DNA from: Aurantiacibacter odishensis
Lineage (GTDB): Bacteria > Pseudomonadota > Alphaproteobacteria > Sphingomonadales > Sphingomonadaceae
Length of the DNA stretch: 64,000 bases
Reading direction: 5' to 3'
Assembly (NCBI RefSeq): GCF_003605195.1
Contig: NZ_QYOS01000021.1
Location: 225,766-289,765 of the forward strand
The translations under genes and the position numbers were made by a program. Below the pieces are notes generated by a model that saw nothing but the letters and a program-made list of their open reading frames with translations, made no database searches and had not been told where the DNA came from. Below are positions 9,620 through 17,784 of this stretch, in pieces. Within the stretch, counting starts at the first letter, position 1. The number at the start of each line of letters is the position of its first letter.

Positions 9620-10629
9620 GCTTCGTAATCCGCCCCGCTGCGACCGACGACCTGCAGCACCTTTACGAGATGGCCAAGCTGACCGGCGGCGGTTTCACCA
9701 ACCTGCCGCCCGATCGCAATTCGCTGACCAGCAAGCTCGAAGGCTCGGAAGCGGCGTTCCTGCGCGAGGGGCAGGAAATCGTCGGCGAGACCTTCGTGCT
9801 GGTGCTGGAGAACACCAAGACGAACGAGGTGCGCGGCACGTGCCAGCTGTTCACAGCCGTTGGGCACCAGTACCCCTTCTATTCCTACCGCATCAACACG
9901 CTGACCCAGTATTCCAAGGAACTGGACCGGGCGGTGACGGCGGAACTGCTCAGCCTGGTGAACGATCTTGGCGGCACCAGCGAAGTGGGTGGGTTGTTTC
10001 TGCATCCCAACGAGCGCGCGGGTGGCCTCGGCCTCCTGCTGGCGCGCAGCCGCTATCTCTTCGTCGCGGCCCACCGCCATCGGTTCGGCAGCCGCATTCT
10101 GGCAGAACTGCGCGGCATTATCGATGAACGCGGCGGCTCGCCCTTCTGGGATGCCATCGGGGGCAAGTTCTTCGGCATGAGCTTCCAGGAGGCAGACGAG
10201 TTCAACGCCATTCACGGCAACCAGTTCATCGCCGACCTGATGCCCAAGCACCCCGTCTATATCGCCATGCTGGACGAGGAAGCGCGCAAGGTCATCGGCC
10301 TGCCCCACCCCAGCGGTCGCGCGGCCATGCGGATGCTGGAGAACGAGGGTTTCTCCTATCAGGGCTATGTCGACATTTTCGATGGTGGCCCGACGATGCT
10401 GGCCGATACGGACAAGGTCCGCTCCATCGCCGATGCCCACCACGGCGAAGTGCTGGAAGACACCCTGGAAAAGGGCGAAAAGGCGCTTATCGCAGCGGGC
10501 GAGTTCAAAGATTTTCGCTGTTGCTACGGCGCGCGAGAGATTCGCGAGGACGGCATTGCCATCGACGCGCAGGCGGCGGAACTGCTGCACGTCGGCAAGG
10601 GAGACAAGGTCTGGAGTATCGCGCGATGA
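9616..10629 (+). CDS. astA: Arginine N-succinyltransferase
   Basis: The 337-residue enzyme transfers succinyl from succinyl-CoA to arginine, the first step of the ammonia-producing arginine succinyltransferase pathway. It has the family N-terminus (IRPAATDDLQHLYEMA), the PPDRNSLTSKL segment and GGLFLHPNERAGGLGLLLARSRYLF, which is the GNAT-like CoA region. Start is TTG at 9616 inside the preceding TTGA overlap. Its own stop overlaps astB by 4 nt. astC, astD and astE are not in the window. Confidence 0.93.
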   Translation: MSFVIRPAATDDLQHLYEMAKLTGGGFTNLPPDRNSLTSKLEGSEAAFLREGQEIVGETFVLVLENTKTNEVRGTCQLFTAVGHQYPFYSYRINTLTQYSKELDRAVTAELLSLVNDLGGTSEVGGLFLHPNERAGGLGLLLARSRYLFVAAHRHRFGSRILAELRGIIDERGGSPFWDAIGGKFFGMSFQEADEFNAIHGNQFIADLMPKHPVYIAMLDEEARKVIGLPHPSGRAAMRMLENEGFSYQGYVDIFDGGPTMLADTDKVRSIADAHHGEVLEDTLEKGEKALIAAGEFKDFRCCYGAREIREDGIAIDAQAAELLHVGKGDKVWSIAR

Positions 10630-11879
10630 GCAAGCTCGTTGAAATCAATTTCGACGGCATTGTCGGACCGAGCCATAACTATGCCGGTCTCAGCCTCGGC
10701 AACCTCGCCGCGACGAAGAATGCCGGTGCCACCAGCTACCCGCGCGCTGCTGCGCTGCAGGGCGTGGCCAAGATGCGCGGCAACATGGCGATGGGACTGG
10801 CGCAAGGCTTCCTCCTCCCCCTGCCCCGCCCCGATACTGACTGGCTTGACGATCTGGCGGCCGACCCCGACACCGACCCCGCGCTGGTGGCAGGCGCATG
10901 GTCGGCCAGTTCGATGTGGACGGCCAACGCTGCCACTGTCAGCCCCGCGCCCGATACGGCGGACGGAAAGTGCCACCTGACTGTCGCCAATCTCGTAACC
11001 ATGCCCCATCGCAGCCACGAATGGCCTGACACGCTGGCGCAGTTGCAGCTGGCCTTTGCCGACGGCGATCACTTCGCCGTTCACAGCCCGGTCCCACCCT
11101 GTTTCGGTGACGAGGGCGCGGCCAATCACATGCGCTTTGCCGGAAACCACGGCGAGCCGGGGCTGGAAGTTTTCGTATATGGCAGGCCCGGCGGCAGGTT
11201 CCCCGCCCGCCAGCATGAAGAGGCGAGCCGCATCGTCGCGCGCAAGCACGGCCTTGATCCCGCGCGGGTGCTGTTCGTTGAACAAAGCCCGGAGGCTATC
11301 GAGGCGGGCGCGTTTCATAACGACGTGGTTGCCGTGGCGAACGAAGGCGTCTTGTTCACGCACGAACTGGCTTTTGCGGACCCGCAGGGCACATACGACA
11401 CGATCATAGCGCGCTGTCCCGGCACGCAGGTGGTGGAAGTGCCCGCAGACCGCGTCAGCCTTGACGATGCGATCACGTCCTATCTCTTCAACGCTCAGTT
11501 GCTTACTCCGCCCTCCGGCGAAATGACGCTGGTCGTGCCGGAGGAATGCCGCGACAATTCCAACGTCTGGAACTGGTTGCAGGATATGCTGGCCAGCAAC
11601 GGGCCGATCCGTCACGTGAACGTGGTGGACGTGCGCCAGTCCATGGCCAACGGCGGCGGCCCGGCCTGCCTGCGCCTGCGCGTCGTGGCAGACCCTGCAA
11701 CAGTAGACCCGCGCTTCATGCTGGACGATGCCAAGGCGGACAAGCTGGAGTCCGTGATTGCCGACTACTGGCCGGAAACCATCGACCCAGCCCAGATCGG
11801 CGACGCGGAACTGGCCGCGACTGTAAGGACTGCGCGATCGAAACTTCTGGAAGTGCTCGGGATTGACGAACTCGCCTGA
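10626..11879 (+). CDS. astB: N-succinylarginine dihydrolase
   Basis: The 417-residue enzyme converts N2-succinylarginine to N2-succinylornithine, CO2 and ammonia. Signatures are the N-terminal EINFDGIVGPSHNYAGLS, the FAGNHGEPGLEVFVYG segment, and the C-terminal SMANGGGPACLRLRVV, whose Cys is the expected nucleophile of this amidinotransferase-fold family. The ATG at 10626 overlaps the astA stop (ATGA); the same frame stays open upstream to 10521 but that part overlaps astA. Confidence 0.95.
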   Translation: MSKLVEINFDGIVGPSHNYAGLSLGNLAATKNAGATSYPRAAALQGVAKMRGNMAMGLAQGFLLPLPRPDTDWLDDLAADPDTDPALVAGAWSASSMWTANAATVSPAPDTADGKCHLTVANLVTMPHRSHEWPDTLAQLQLAFADGDHFAVHSPVPPCFGDEGAANHMRFAGNHGEPGLEVFVYGRPGGRFPARQHEEASRIVARKHGLDPARVLFVEQSPEAIEAGAFHNDVVAVANEGVLFTHELAFADPQGTYDTIIARCPGTQVVEVPADRVSLDDAITSYLFNAQLLTPPSGEMTLVVPEECRDNSNVWNWLQDMLASNGPIRHVNVVDVRQSMANGGGPACLRLRVVADPATVDPRFMLDDAKADKLESVIADYWPETIDPAQIGDAELAATVRTARSKLLEVLGIDELA

Positions 11880-11998
11880 CGCCATTTGACGCCCGGTGGG
11901 TGTCGGTTTGTCTTACACTCCTACCTGTCTTAACCATAGAATCGGCGGAACTGCGTGCTTGGCACGGTAGTTGCGATGATATGCGTTAAGAAAGGTGC

Positions 11999-12253
11999 AT
12001 GATGCTGAAGAAGATTTCCCGCCTGTTTGTCATCAAGACCCGCTGGGAAGCCTATCTGATCATCTACGCCCTGGCCTTGGGCGCCATGGAACGCGGCACG
12101 CACTATCTCGATCGCTTCCCCGGCTGGGGCGGCTGGATGCTGATGGCAGCCTGCAGCGGCGCGGTATTCCTCGGCGGCGCGAAGATTCTCGATTGCCTGA
12201 GATACGAAAAGGCGGAGAAAGAGGCGGCAAAAGCACGCGCCGATTTGTCGTGA
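11999..12253 (+). CDS. Small membrane protein, hypothetical
   Basis: This 84-residue protein has two hydrophobic segments (about residues 18-30 and 44-60) separated by GTHYLDRFPGWGGW, with a basic N-terminus (KKISRLFVIKTRWE) and a charged C-terminal helix (YEKAEKEAAKARA). AAAGG sits about 8 nt upstream of the ATG. I do not recognise a characterised family. Its stop overlaps the next small gene (GTGA), so the two form a pair. Confidence 0.6.
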   Translation: MMLKKISRLFVIKTRWEAYLIIYALALGAMERGTHYLDRFPGWGGWMLMAACSGAVFLGGAKILDCLRYEKAEKEAAKARADLS

Positions 12254-12483
12254 GAAAACCGCAGCATAAGCCCTTCCGCGAGAATATGCCCGGCAATTAC
12301 TTGCCAGCCAACAGGGCTGGCTGGCTATACACGATTGCCTTCGTAGTGACTGCGCTTGCTATCGTTCTGATCGGACATCGGATCAGCGATTGGCTGGAAA
12401 ACTTTTGGCCCGCAGCAGTGTCATGGGTGCTGTTCGTGATCGTGACGATCGGCTTCGTGCTTTTCGCCAGGCGCCATAGCTGA
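12250..12483 (+). CDS. Small two-helix membrane protein, hypothetical
   Basis: This 77-residue frame starts at GTG 12250 in a GTGA overlap with the previous gene; an ATG at 12286 would give a 65-residue version. Two hydrophobic stretches are visible (GWLYTIAFVVTALAIVLIGH and AVSWVLFVIVTIGFVLFA). No family recognised. It ends immediately before the tmRNA region, which is on the other strand. Confidence 0.5.
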   Translation: MRKPQHKPFRENMPGNYLPANRAGWLYTIAFVVTALAIVLIGHRISDWLENFWPAAVSWVLFVIVTIGFVLFARRHS

Positions 12484-12489
12484 ATGAAG

Positions 12490-12832
12490 GTGGGGGTTTC
12501 TGTTGCTAGCTACCCCCGGAGCCCCGGAATCCGCTTCTGTTGCCCGGTGGGTCCAACCGCGCTTTAGCTTTGTAAATTCAGTCCGTTAGGACATCAAATT
12601 ACGCAGCGATTGCGAGTGCTTCGTTATCGTTGGCACTTATAGGTTTTGAACAGTTTTACGGGTTACTCAGCCCGAGCAAAAACACCGTCTTTCAGCACAC
12701 GTCGATCCTGGTTCGGCCCCGTCAGGAACGGCAGGAAACTGCCGTTTTTGGTGGAGCCGCCGGGTACTGCCCCCGGGTCCGCTGTACCTATTACACGGCG
12801 CACTTTATCGCCATAGCCCGCCGAAGCGAGCA
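12490..12832 (-). ncRNA. ssrA: tmRNA, circularly permuted two-piece form
   Basis: Read on the minus strand, the acceptor piece comes first and ends CCCGGCGGCTCCACCA (about 12749-12764), with the GGGGGCAGTACCC element typical of alphaproteobacterial tmRNA in place of a normal T-arm. A short AT-poor spacer follows, then the coding piece starting GGGGCCGAACCAGGATCGAC, which mirrors the 5' end of one-piece tmRNA. The resume codon GCC at 12634 opens a tag reading ANDNEALAIAA and ends at TAA (12599-12601). The acceptor-before-coding order is the permutation known from alphaproteobacteria. Function: rescue of stalled ribosomes. Exact ends of the mature pieces are estimated. Confidence 0.93.
12599..12634 (-). 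other. tmRNA proteolysis-tag reading frame
   Basis: Eleven codons plus TAA encode ANDNEALAIAA, following the resume region ATAAGT. The tag ends in the protease-recognised AA expected of SsrA tags and starts with the conserved ANDN. Confidence 0.92.
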
Positions 12833-12837
12833 AACTC

Positions 12838-12865
12838 CATATAGGCGATAATCGCTTAATGTGAA
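12838..12865 (-). promoter_or_regulatory. Putative ssrA promoter
   Basis: On the minus strand a -35-like TTCACA (12860-12865) is separated by 16 nt from a -10-like TATATG (12838-12843). The predicted start lies just before the acceptor piece of tmRNA. Confidence 0.55.
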
Positions 12866-12918
12866 GTGACAGCAAGGGTCAGGGAGCGGACAGCAAGGGC
12901 CGCTCCCCGTGCAGACCC

Positions 12919-13395
12919 CTAGCCCATCGGGCCTTTCCCCGGCGCGGCAGGTGCCCCGCCTTTCAGCGTGTCGCGAATTTCGGCGAGCAGTTCAATTTCG
13001 GTCGGGCCGGCGGGCTCTTCTGCCGCCGCTGCTTCCTCTTCCTTCTTCTCGAACCGCTCCTGCACCCGCTTGGTGTAGCGGACCAGCATGAAGATCACGA
13101 AAGCCAGGATCACGAAGTTAATCACGGTGGAAACGAAGTTGCCCCATGCCAGCACGTTCGCCCCCGCCTCGCGCGCGGCTTCCAGCGACATTCCGGGCTC
13201 GATCATGTCACCGCCTGCCAGCACGATGTACTTGTCGCTGAAATCGACATTGCCGAAGATCGCGCCGACGAGCGGCATGATGATGTCCGCCGTCATGCTG
13301 GCGACGATCAGGGCGAAGGCCCCGGCGATGATGACCGCCACGGCCAGTTCCATCACATTGCCCTTGGCAATGAATTCCTTGAATTCCTTCAGCAC
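12919..13395 (-). CDS. mscL: Large-conductance mechanosensitive channel (copy 1)
   Basis: The 158-residue protein has the MscL architecture: amphipathic N-terminal helix (LKEFKEFIAKGNV), pore-lining TM1 (ELAVAVIIAGAFALIVASM), periplasmic loop, TM2 (FVSTVINFVILAFVIFMLV) and a charged cytoplasmic helix ending IELLAEIRDTL. It opens under membrane tension to release solutes in osmotic downshock. GTG at 13395 is chosen because it starts at the conserved amphipathic helix and has GAGGAAGGGG upstream; an in-frame ATG at 13461 would add an unusual extension. It lies 76 nt downstream of a second mscL on the same strand. Confidence 0.93.
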   Translation of the reverse strand: MLKEFKEFIAKGNVMELAVAVIIAGAFALIVASMTADIIMPLVGAIFGNVDFSDKYIVLAGGDMIEPGMSLEAAREAGANVLAWGNFVSTVINFVILAFVIFMLVRYTKRVQERFEKKEEEAAAAEEPAGPTEIELLAEIRDTLKGGAPAAPGKGPMG

Positions 13396-13471
13396 CGACT
13401 GGTCCCCTTCCTCGTCCTGTTGAACCGGCCCGAAGGTTGCCGGAAAGAGGAAAGGTTGCAAGAGGTCGCGA

Positions 13472-13942
13472 TCAGGGCTGCGCCGGTTTTCCGCGCATTT
13501 CCGCCAGAATCTGCTTCAGCACGTCGAGCTGCGGATCGGTGGGGATGTCCCCTTCTTCCGAGCTGTCCGCCGCCTGCTTCTGCTTTTCCTGCATCTCGTC
13601 CAGCACCCGGTTCACCGTGCGCAGGATGAAAAACAGCGCCAGCGCGATGATGAGGAAATCCACCGTCTGGGTGATAAAATCGCCGTAGCCGATCATCGCC
13701 ACCCCGGCCTCTTTCAACTGCGCGTAATTGGTGACGCTGCCTTCGTAGCCCTCCGGTATCTCGCCAAGCCGCACGAACCAGTTGGAAAAGTCGATATCGC
13801 CGAAAATCCAGCCGATCACCGGCATGATCATACTCTCATTCAGCGAAGTCACGATCCGCCCGAAAGCCGCGCCGATAATGACGCCAACGGCAAGGTCCAG
13901 CACGTTGCCGCGAGCTATGAATTTCTTGAATTCGGTGAACAT
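13472..13942 (-). CDS. mscL: Large-conductance mechanosensitive channel (copy 2)
   Basis: The 156-residue protein begins MFTEFKKFIARGNVLDLAVGVIIGAAFGRIV in the standard MscL pattern, with an ordinary periplasmic loop (IDFSNWFVRLG), TM2 (VDFLIIALALFFILRTVN) and a C-terminal helix bundle ending QLDVLKQILAEMRG. It is a diverged paralogue of the next gene downstream. The two are the same strand and probably cotranscribed. Copy 2 has the more canonical TM1 (LAVGVIIG). Confidence 0.94.
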   Translation of the reverse strand: MFTEFKKFIARGNVLDLAVGVIIGAAFGRIVTSLNESMIMPVIGWIFGDIDFSNWFVRLGEIPEGYEGSVTNYAQLKEAGVAMIGYGDFITQTVDFLIIALALFFILRTVNRVLDEMQEKQKQAADSSEEGDIPTDPQLDVLKQILAEMRGKPAQP

Positions 13943-14015
13943 GTCCGTTCCATCCCCTTGTGATTACGCAATCGGTGTAACGCGAAAGGTTCAGGGAATG
14001 TCCCGGCGGCTGTTC

Positions 14016-14043
14016 TTGAACGCGCGCACCGCCGTGCTATATA
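14016..14043 (+). promoter_or_regulatory. Putative promoter of the LemA-TPM operon
   Basis: TTGAAC (14016-14021) and TATATA (14038-14043) are spaced by 16 nt, about 38 nt upstream of the LemA ATG. This agrees well with the sigma-70-type consensus in a GC-rich context. Confidence 0.6.
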
Positions 14044-14080
14044 GACAATACACCAAGTGCATTGGAGGGAATACAGGGTC

Positions 14081-14686
14081 ATGTTCACGCGTCTGGCCAA
14101 GGCGGCCACACTCATCGTCGGCACGTTCGCGCTATCTGCCTGCGGCATCAACTCGGTGCCTGCGGCGGAAGAAAACGCCAAGGCCAAATGGGCCGACGTG
14201 GAGGCCGCGTTCCAGGAACGCGCCAACCTGCTGCCCAACCTTCAGGAAATCGTGATGAGTTCCGCCGAGGAAGAGCGCGAGACGCTGCAAGGCGTGATCG
14301 AAGCGCGTGCTTCGGCCACGCGTCCGGAAATCCAGGTCGATACGGACGACCTGAACAACCCGGAAGCCATGGCGCAGTACCAGGCCGCGCAGAACCAGTT
14401 CGGCAGCGCCCTGTCGCGCCTGCTCGTTTCGGTCGAACGTTACCCCGAGCTTCGCAGCCAGGAAAACTTCGGCCGCTTCATGACGCAGCTGGAAGGCAGC
14501 GAGAACCGCGTGCGCATCGCCATCCGCGATTACAACGAAGCCGTGCGCCAGTATAACACCACGATCCGCACCTTCCCCGACACGATCGGTGCGAACATCA
14601 TCCACGGTGCGGAACCGATGGTGCCCTACGAAGCCGCAACCGAAGGCGCCGAAGTCGCACCCGAACTCGATATGCGCAGCGAGTGA
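14081..14686 (+). CDS. LemA family lipoprotein
   Basis: The 201-residue protein has a lipoprotein signal (LIVGTFALSACGINS) followed by the LemA helical domain: VEAAFQERANLLPNL near residue 45, then a long helix with ASATRPEIQ, and the C-terminal VRIAIRDYNEAVRQYNTTIRTFP that marks the family. LemA proteins are membrane-associated four-helix proteins of unclear function that commonly sit beside TPM-domain genes, as here. The next gene starts within its stop (GTGA). Confidence 0.88.
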   Translation: MFTRLAKAATLIVGTFALSACGINSVPAAEENAKAKWADVEAAFQERANLLPNLQEIVMSSAEEERETLQGVIEARASATRPEIQVDTDDLNNPEAMAQYQAAQNQFGSALSRLLVSVERYPELRSQENFGRFMTQLEGSENRVRIAIRDYNEAVRQYNTTIRTFPDTIGANIIHGAEPMVPYEAATEGAEVAPELDMRSE

Positions 14687-15534
14687 TCGCCCGCAGTCAC
14701 CCTCGCCCGCACCTGCGGCACATCATCGTCCTGCTCAGCGCCCTAGTGGCGTTGTGCTGGGCGAGCGTGGCCCTTGCCCAGCCTACCTTTCCGGAGCGCG
14801 GAACCGCACCGGTGCTGGACCAGGCGAACATCATCGACGAGGCGACCGAGGCGCGGCTGACGCAGCAACTCGACGAGTTCGAGGAGCGTAACCAGCGCCA
14901 GTTCGTGATTGCCACGGTGGAAAGCCTGCAAGGCTACGACATCGCCGATTACGGCTATCAGCTTGGTCGTGAGTGGGGCCTCGGCGATGCCGAGAACAAC
15001 GACGGTATCATCCTGCTGGTCGCGCCCAACGAGAAGCGTATGCGGATCGAGGTCGGCTACGGGCTTGAACCCATCATCCCCGATGGCCTGGCCTTCGAAT
15101 ATATCGAGGGCATGAAAGACTATTTCCGCGCCGGAGATTTCTCCGGCGGGATCGAATGGGCAGCAGGCCAGATCATCACCCAGCTCGAATTGCCGCCCGA
15201 AGAAGCGGCGCAGATCGCGCAAGCTGCCAGCCAGCAGCGCGCCAGCGACGGCGGCTTCCCCATCGGCACGCTGATCTGGCTGGGCTTCATCCTCTTCTTT
15301 TTCGTCCTGCCGATGATGGGCGGCAAACGTCGCCGCTATCGCCGTGGCGGCGTTGGGGGCGTGGTGGGCGACATCATCCTGTGGGAAGCCGGCAAGGCCA
15401 TTGCTCGCGGTGCCTCGGGCGGAAGCGGCTGGGGCGGCGGAGGCGGCTTTGGCGGTGGTGGCTTCGGCGGCGGCGGTGGCTTTGGCGGCGGCGGTGGCTC
15501 TTTCGGGGGCGGCGGCGCCTCCGGTGGTTGGTAG
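14683..15534 (+). CDS. TPM domain protein with glycine-rich tail (YgcG family)
   Basis: The 283-residue protein has a signal peptide ending near ASVALAQP, a TPM domain (about residues 35-160; APVLDQANIIDEATEARL, VEVGYGLEPIIPDGLA), one transmembrane helix (LIWLGFILFFFVLPMMGG) and a low-complexity tail made of GGGGFGG runs ending SGGW. The TPM domain is periplasmic and has been linked to photosystem repair or phosphatase activity in other organisms; its role here is not known. It is coupled to the LemA gene (GTGA) and followed 15 nt later by another TPM gene. Confidence 0.86.
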   Translation: MIARSHPRPHLRHIIVLLSALVALCWASVALAQPTFPERGTAPVLDQANIIDEATEARLTQQLDEFEERNQRQFVIATVESLQGYDIADYGYQLGREWGLGDAENNDGIILLVAPNEKRMRIEVGYGLEPIIPDGLAFEYIEGMKDYFRAGDFSGGIEWAAGQIITQLELPPEEAAQIAQAASQQRASDGGFPIGTLIWLGFILFFFVLPMMGGKRRRYRRGGVGGVVGDIILWEAGKAIARGASGGSGWGGGGGFGGGGFGGGGGFGGGGGSFGGGGASGGW

Positions 15535-15549
15535 GGGGAGGCTGGTAAC

Positions 15550-16224
15550 ATGCCGATTCTCGACGAAGCGCAGCACAAGATCGTATCCGATGCCGTTGGC
15601 GAGGCAGAGCTTTCTACCAGTGGCGAAATCGTGCCGGTCCTTGCCCAGCGGTCCGATGCCTATTCCGATATCGCGCTGATGTGGGCCGCCGCGATTGCCT
15701 TTACCGCAATGAGCATATTCGCTGCCCTCCCCGCCCCGTTCCTCGATTTGTGGGACAGCCTCGTCGGCGGGTGGGAGCACGAATGGACGACCGGTGAAAC
15801 GGCCAGCATGACCATCGCTTTGGGCCTGATCGCCTTTGTCGCAACATGGCTGCTGTTGCTGATCCCGGCCCTGCGCATCGCACTTGTGCCGTCCCCGGTG
15901 AAGCAGCAGCGCGTGCGCGAAGAGGCGATCCGCCACTTCAAGGTGGGTGCCGATGGCCGCACGCACGGCCGCACCGGCGTCCTCCTTTACCTCTCGATGC
16001 AGGAACACCGGGCGGAAATCGTTGCCGACGAACCGATCCACGAGAAAGTGGACGCGGAAGTCTGGGGCGAGGCCATGGCCGATATGCTCGATGAAATCCG
16101 CAAGGGATGCATCGCAGAGGGCATCGCCGCCGGGGTTCGCGACGTTGGCGTGGTTCTCGCGCAGCACTTCCCCCGGAAAGACGACGATCGCAACGAATTG
16201 CCGGATCGCTTGATCGAACTGTAA
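15550..16224 (+). CDS. Second TPM domain membrane protein
   Basis: This 224-residue protein contains two predicted membrane helices (about residues 38-62 and 80-105) and a TPM-like fold split around them: EAELSTSGEIVPVLA at the N-terminus and RTGVLLYLSMQEHRAEIVADEPIHEKV plus MADMLDEIRKG after the helices. It is the third member of the LemA-TPM-TPM operon. The split arrangement, with the membrane hairpin inside the domain, matches other proteins of this group. Function unknown. Confidence 0.75.
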   Translation: MPILDEAQHKIVSDAVGEAELSTSGEIVPVLAQRSDAYSDIALMWAAAIAFTAMSIFAALPAPFLDLWDSLVGGWEHEWTTGETASMTIALGLIAFVATWLLLLIPALRIALVPSPVKQQRVREEAIRHFKVGADGRTHGRTGVLLYLSMQEHRAEIVADEPIHEKVDAEVWGEAMADMLDEIRKGCIAEGIAAGVRDVGVVLAQHFPRKDDDRNELPDRLIEL

Positions 16225-16245
16225 GCCCGCGATAGCGCAGCGGTC

Positions 16246-16791
16246 ATGAGTGACGCCGACCAGCTACCGCCCGAAGAGATTGCCTGGGAAGGCAAGTGGA
16301 TCACCGCCAAGAAGCGCGGCAAGTGGGAATTTGCCTCCCGCGCCCGGCAAATCCGCGCGGCCGTGATCCTCGCCATCGAGGATGGCGAAGTGCTGCTGGT
16401 GGAGCAATTCCGCGTCCCGCTGGGGAAGCCCTGCCTCGAACTGCCCGCCGGATTGATCGGCGACGATGACGGCGGCGAAGACGACGATCCGCTGAGCGCC
16501 GCAAAGCGCGAGCTGGAGGAAGAGACGGGCTACACCGCCGCGCACTGGGAAGACTGCGGCGAGTTCTTCTCCTCCCCGGGTATGGTGAGCGAGAGCTTCA
16601 CGCTGCTGAAAGCGACCGGGCTCACCAAGGTATCTGAAGGCGGCGGGACAGACAGCGAGGATATTACCGTGCACCGCGTGAAGCTGACCGAAGTGGAGCG
16701 CTTCATCGCCGATTTCCGCAAGGGTGGCATCGGGATCGACACCCGGATGCTCCTGCTGTTGGGTCCGAAATTGCTGGGAGCGAGCGCATGA
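16246..16791 (+). CDS. Nudix hydrolase, ADP-ribose pyrophosphatase-like
   Basis: The 181-residue protein has a Nudix box with AAKRELEEETGY (Arg88 to Gly95), preceded by LPAGLIG; it would hydrolyse a nucleoside diphosphate linked to another moiety, ADP-ribose being the usual substrate of this group (EQFRVPLGKPCLELPAG is typical). The loop between the box glycine and the REL segment holds an acidic insert (GDDDGGEDDD). Its stop overlaps the next start (ATGA). Confidence 0.88.
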   Translation: MSDADQLPPEEIAWEGKWITAKKRGKWEFASRARQIRAAVILAIEDGEVLLVEQFRVPLGKPCLELPAGLIGDDDGGEDDDPLSAAKRELEEETGYTAAHWEDCGEFFSSPGMVSESFTLLKATGLTKVSEGGGTDSEDITVHRVKLTEVERFIADFRKGGIGIDTRMLLLLGPKLLGASA

Positions 16792-17708
16792 AGGTTGCCG
16801 TACTGGGATCGGGCGCGATGGGGTGCCTGTTTGGCGCGGCGTTCCACCGCGCGGGGGCCGAGGTCACACTGGCGGACGTGAACGCCGAGCATGTGGGCGC
16901 GATCAATACGCGCGGGCTGGAAGTCGACCTGCGCAGCGGCACCGAGACCCTGCCCATTCGCGCCGCCCTGCCCCATGAAGTCACCGATCCGGTCGACCTG
17001 GTGCTGGTGTTCACCAAGACCTTTCACACCAAGGCCGCGCTGGAAGGCATTGTCGCTGCCATCGGCGAGGACACTCACCTGCTCAGCTTGCAGAACGGGC
17101 TCGGGAATGACCGCCGGCTGGCGGGCTTCGTATCGGATGACCGCGTGATGGTGGGGGCCAGCATGCTGCCCAGCGATCTCGTCGGCCCGGGCTGCATCCG
17201 CAGCCACGGAGAGGGCTATTCCAAGCTCTACCCCGCATTCGGCGGCGATACCGCTATGGCGCGGCGCGCGGCGGACCTGCTGACGCAGGGGGGGCTGGAA
17301 ACCGTGCTCGACCCGAAGATTCACGAAGGCATCTGGTCCAAGGCGATTTTCAACGCGACGATGAATCCGCTGTGCGCCCTCACCCGCCGCACGCCGGGTT
17401 TCCTGGGGGCCAACGCGGAATCGCGCGCGACTATCCTTGCCGCCGTGGCGGAAGGCGTCGCCGCCGCCCATGCCAATGGCGTGATGCTGGACGGACAGCC
17501 GATCTACGACCTGACCGAAGTCAGCATGGCCGACCATGCCGACCACGAACCCTCCATGCTGCAGGATCTGAATGCCGGTCGGCGCACGGAAGTCGATGCG
17601 ATCAACGGCGCCATCGTCACCGCCGCCAAGGAAGCGGGCGTGGAAGCGCCGGTGCTCGAAACCCTGTGGCACCTCGTCAAGCTTGAGGAGGCGAAGCTGG
17701 CGAATTGA
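16788..17708 (+). CDS. 2-dehydropantoate 2-reductase family protein
   Basis: The 306-residue protein has an N-terminal Rossmann motif (VAVLGSGAMGCLFG) and the PanE/ApbA layout: VLVFTKTFHT, LSLQNGLGND, a C-terminal helical domain with KAIFNATMNPLCALT (conserved Lys and Asn). The family includes NADPH-dependent ketopantoate reductase for pantothenate synthesis, but members often act on other 2-oxo acids, so substrate is unsure. It is translationally coupled to the Nudix gene and ends 76 nt before the GST. Confidence 0.82.
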   Translation: MKVAVLGSGAMGCLFGAAFHRAGAEVTLADVNAEHVGAINTRGLEVDLRSGTETLPIRAALPHEVTDPVDLVLVFTKTFHTKAALEGIVAAIGEDTHLLSLQNGLGNDRRLAGFVSDDRVMVGASMLPSDLVGPGCIRSHGEGYSKLYPAFGGDTAMARRAADLLTQGGLETVLDPKIHEGIWSKAIFNATMNPLCALTRRTPGFLGANAESRATILAAVAEGVAAAHANGVMLDGQPIYDLTEVSMADHADHEPSMLQDLNAGRRTEVDAINGAIVTAAKEAGVEAPVLETLWHLVKLEEAKLAN

Positions 17709-17729
17709 CGCCCTTGCCACGATGCATCT

Positions 17730-17740
17730 TTGACTTTGTC
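17730..17740 (+). promoter_or_regulatory. TTGACTTTGTC half-site upstream of LigE-like GST
   Basis: The 11-mer TTGACTTTGTC matches one arm of the perfect palindrome at 45506-45529 and lies 44 nt before the GST start. It could also serve as a -35 element. Confidence 0.4.
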
Positions 17741-17784
17741 TGATTTGGGAGTAGCAAGCCCGTCAGGCAGAGGAGAGGGAGCCG

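Noticed and set aside
11880..11998. tRNA in the gap after astB
   Set aside because: No cloverleaf pairing or TTCRANY loop could be built; it looks like a promoter region.
15420..15534. GGC-rich stretch as a DNA repeat element
   Set aside because: It is the coding tail for the Gly-rich end of a TPM protein, common to that family.
14743..16167. 474-codon open frame on the minus strand
   Set aside because: Antisense to the TPM genes; its Ala-rich stretch mirrors the glycine-rich tail.
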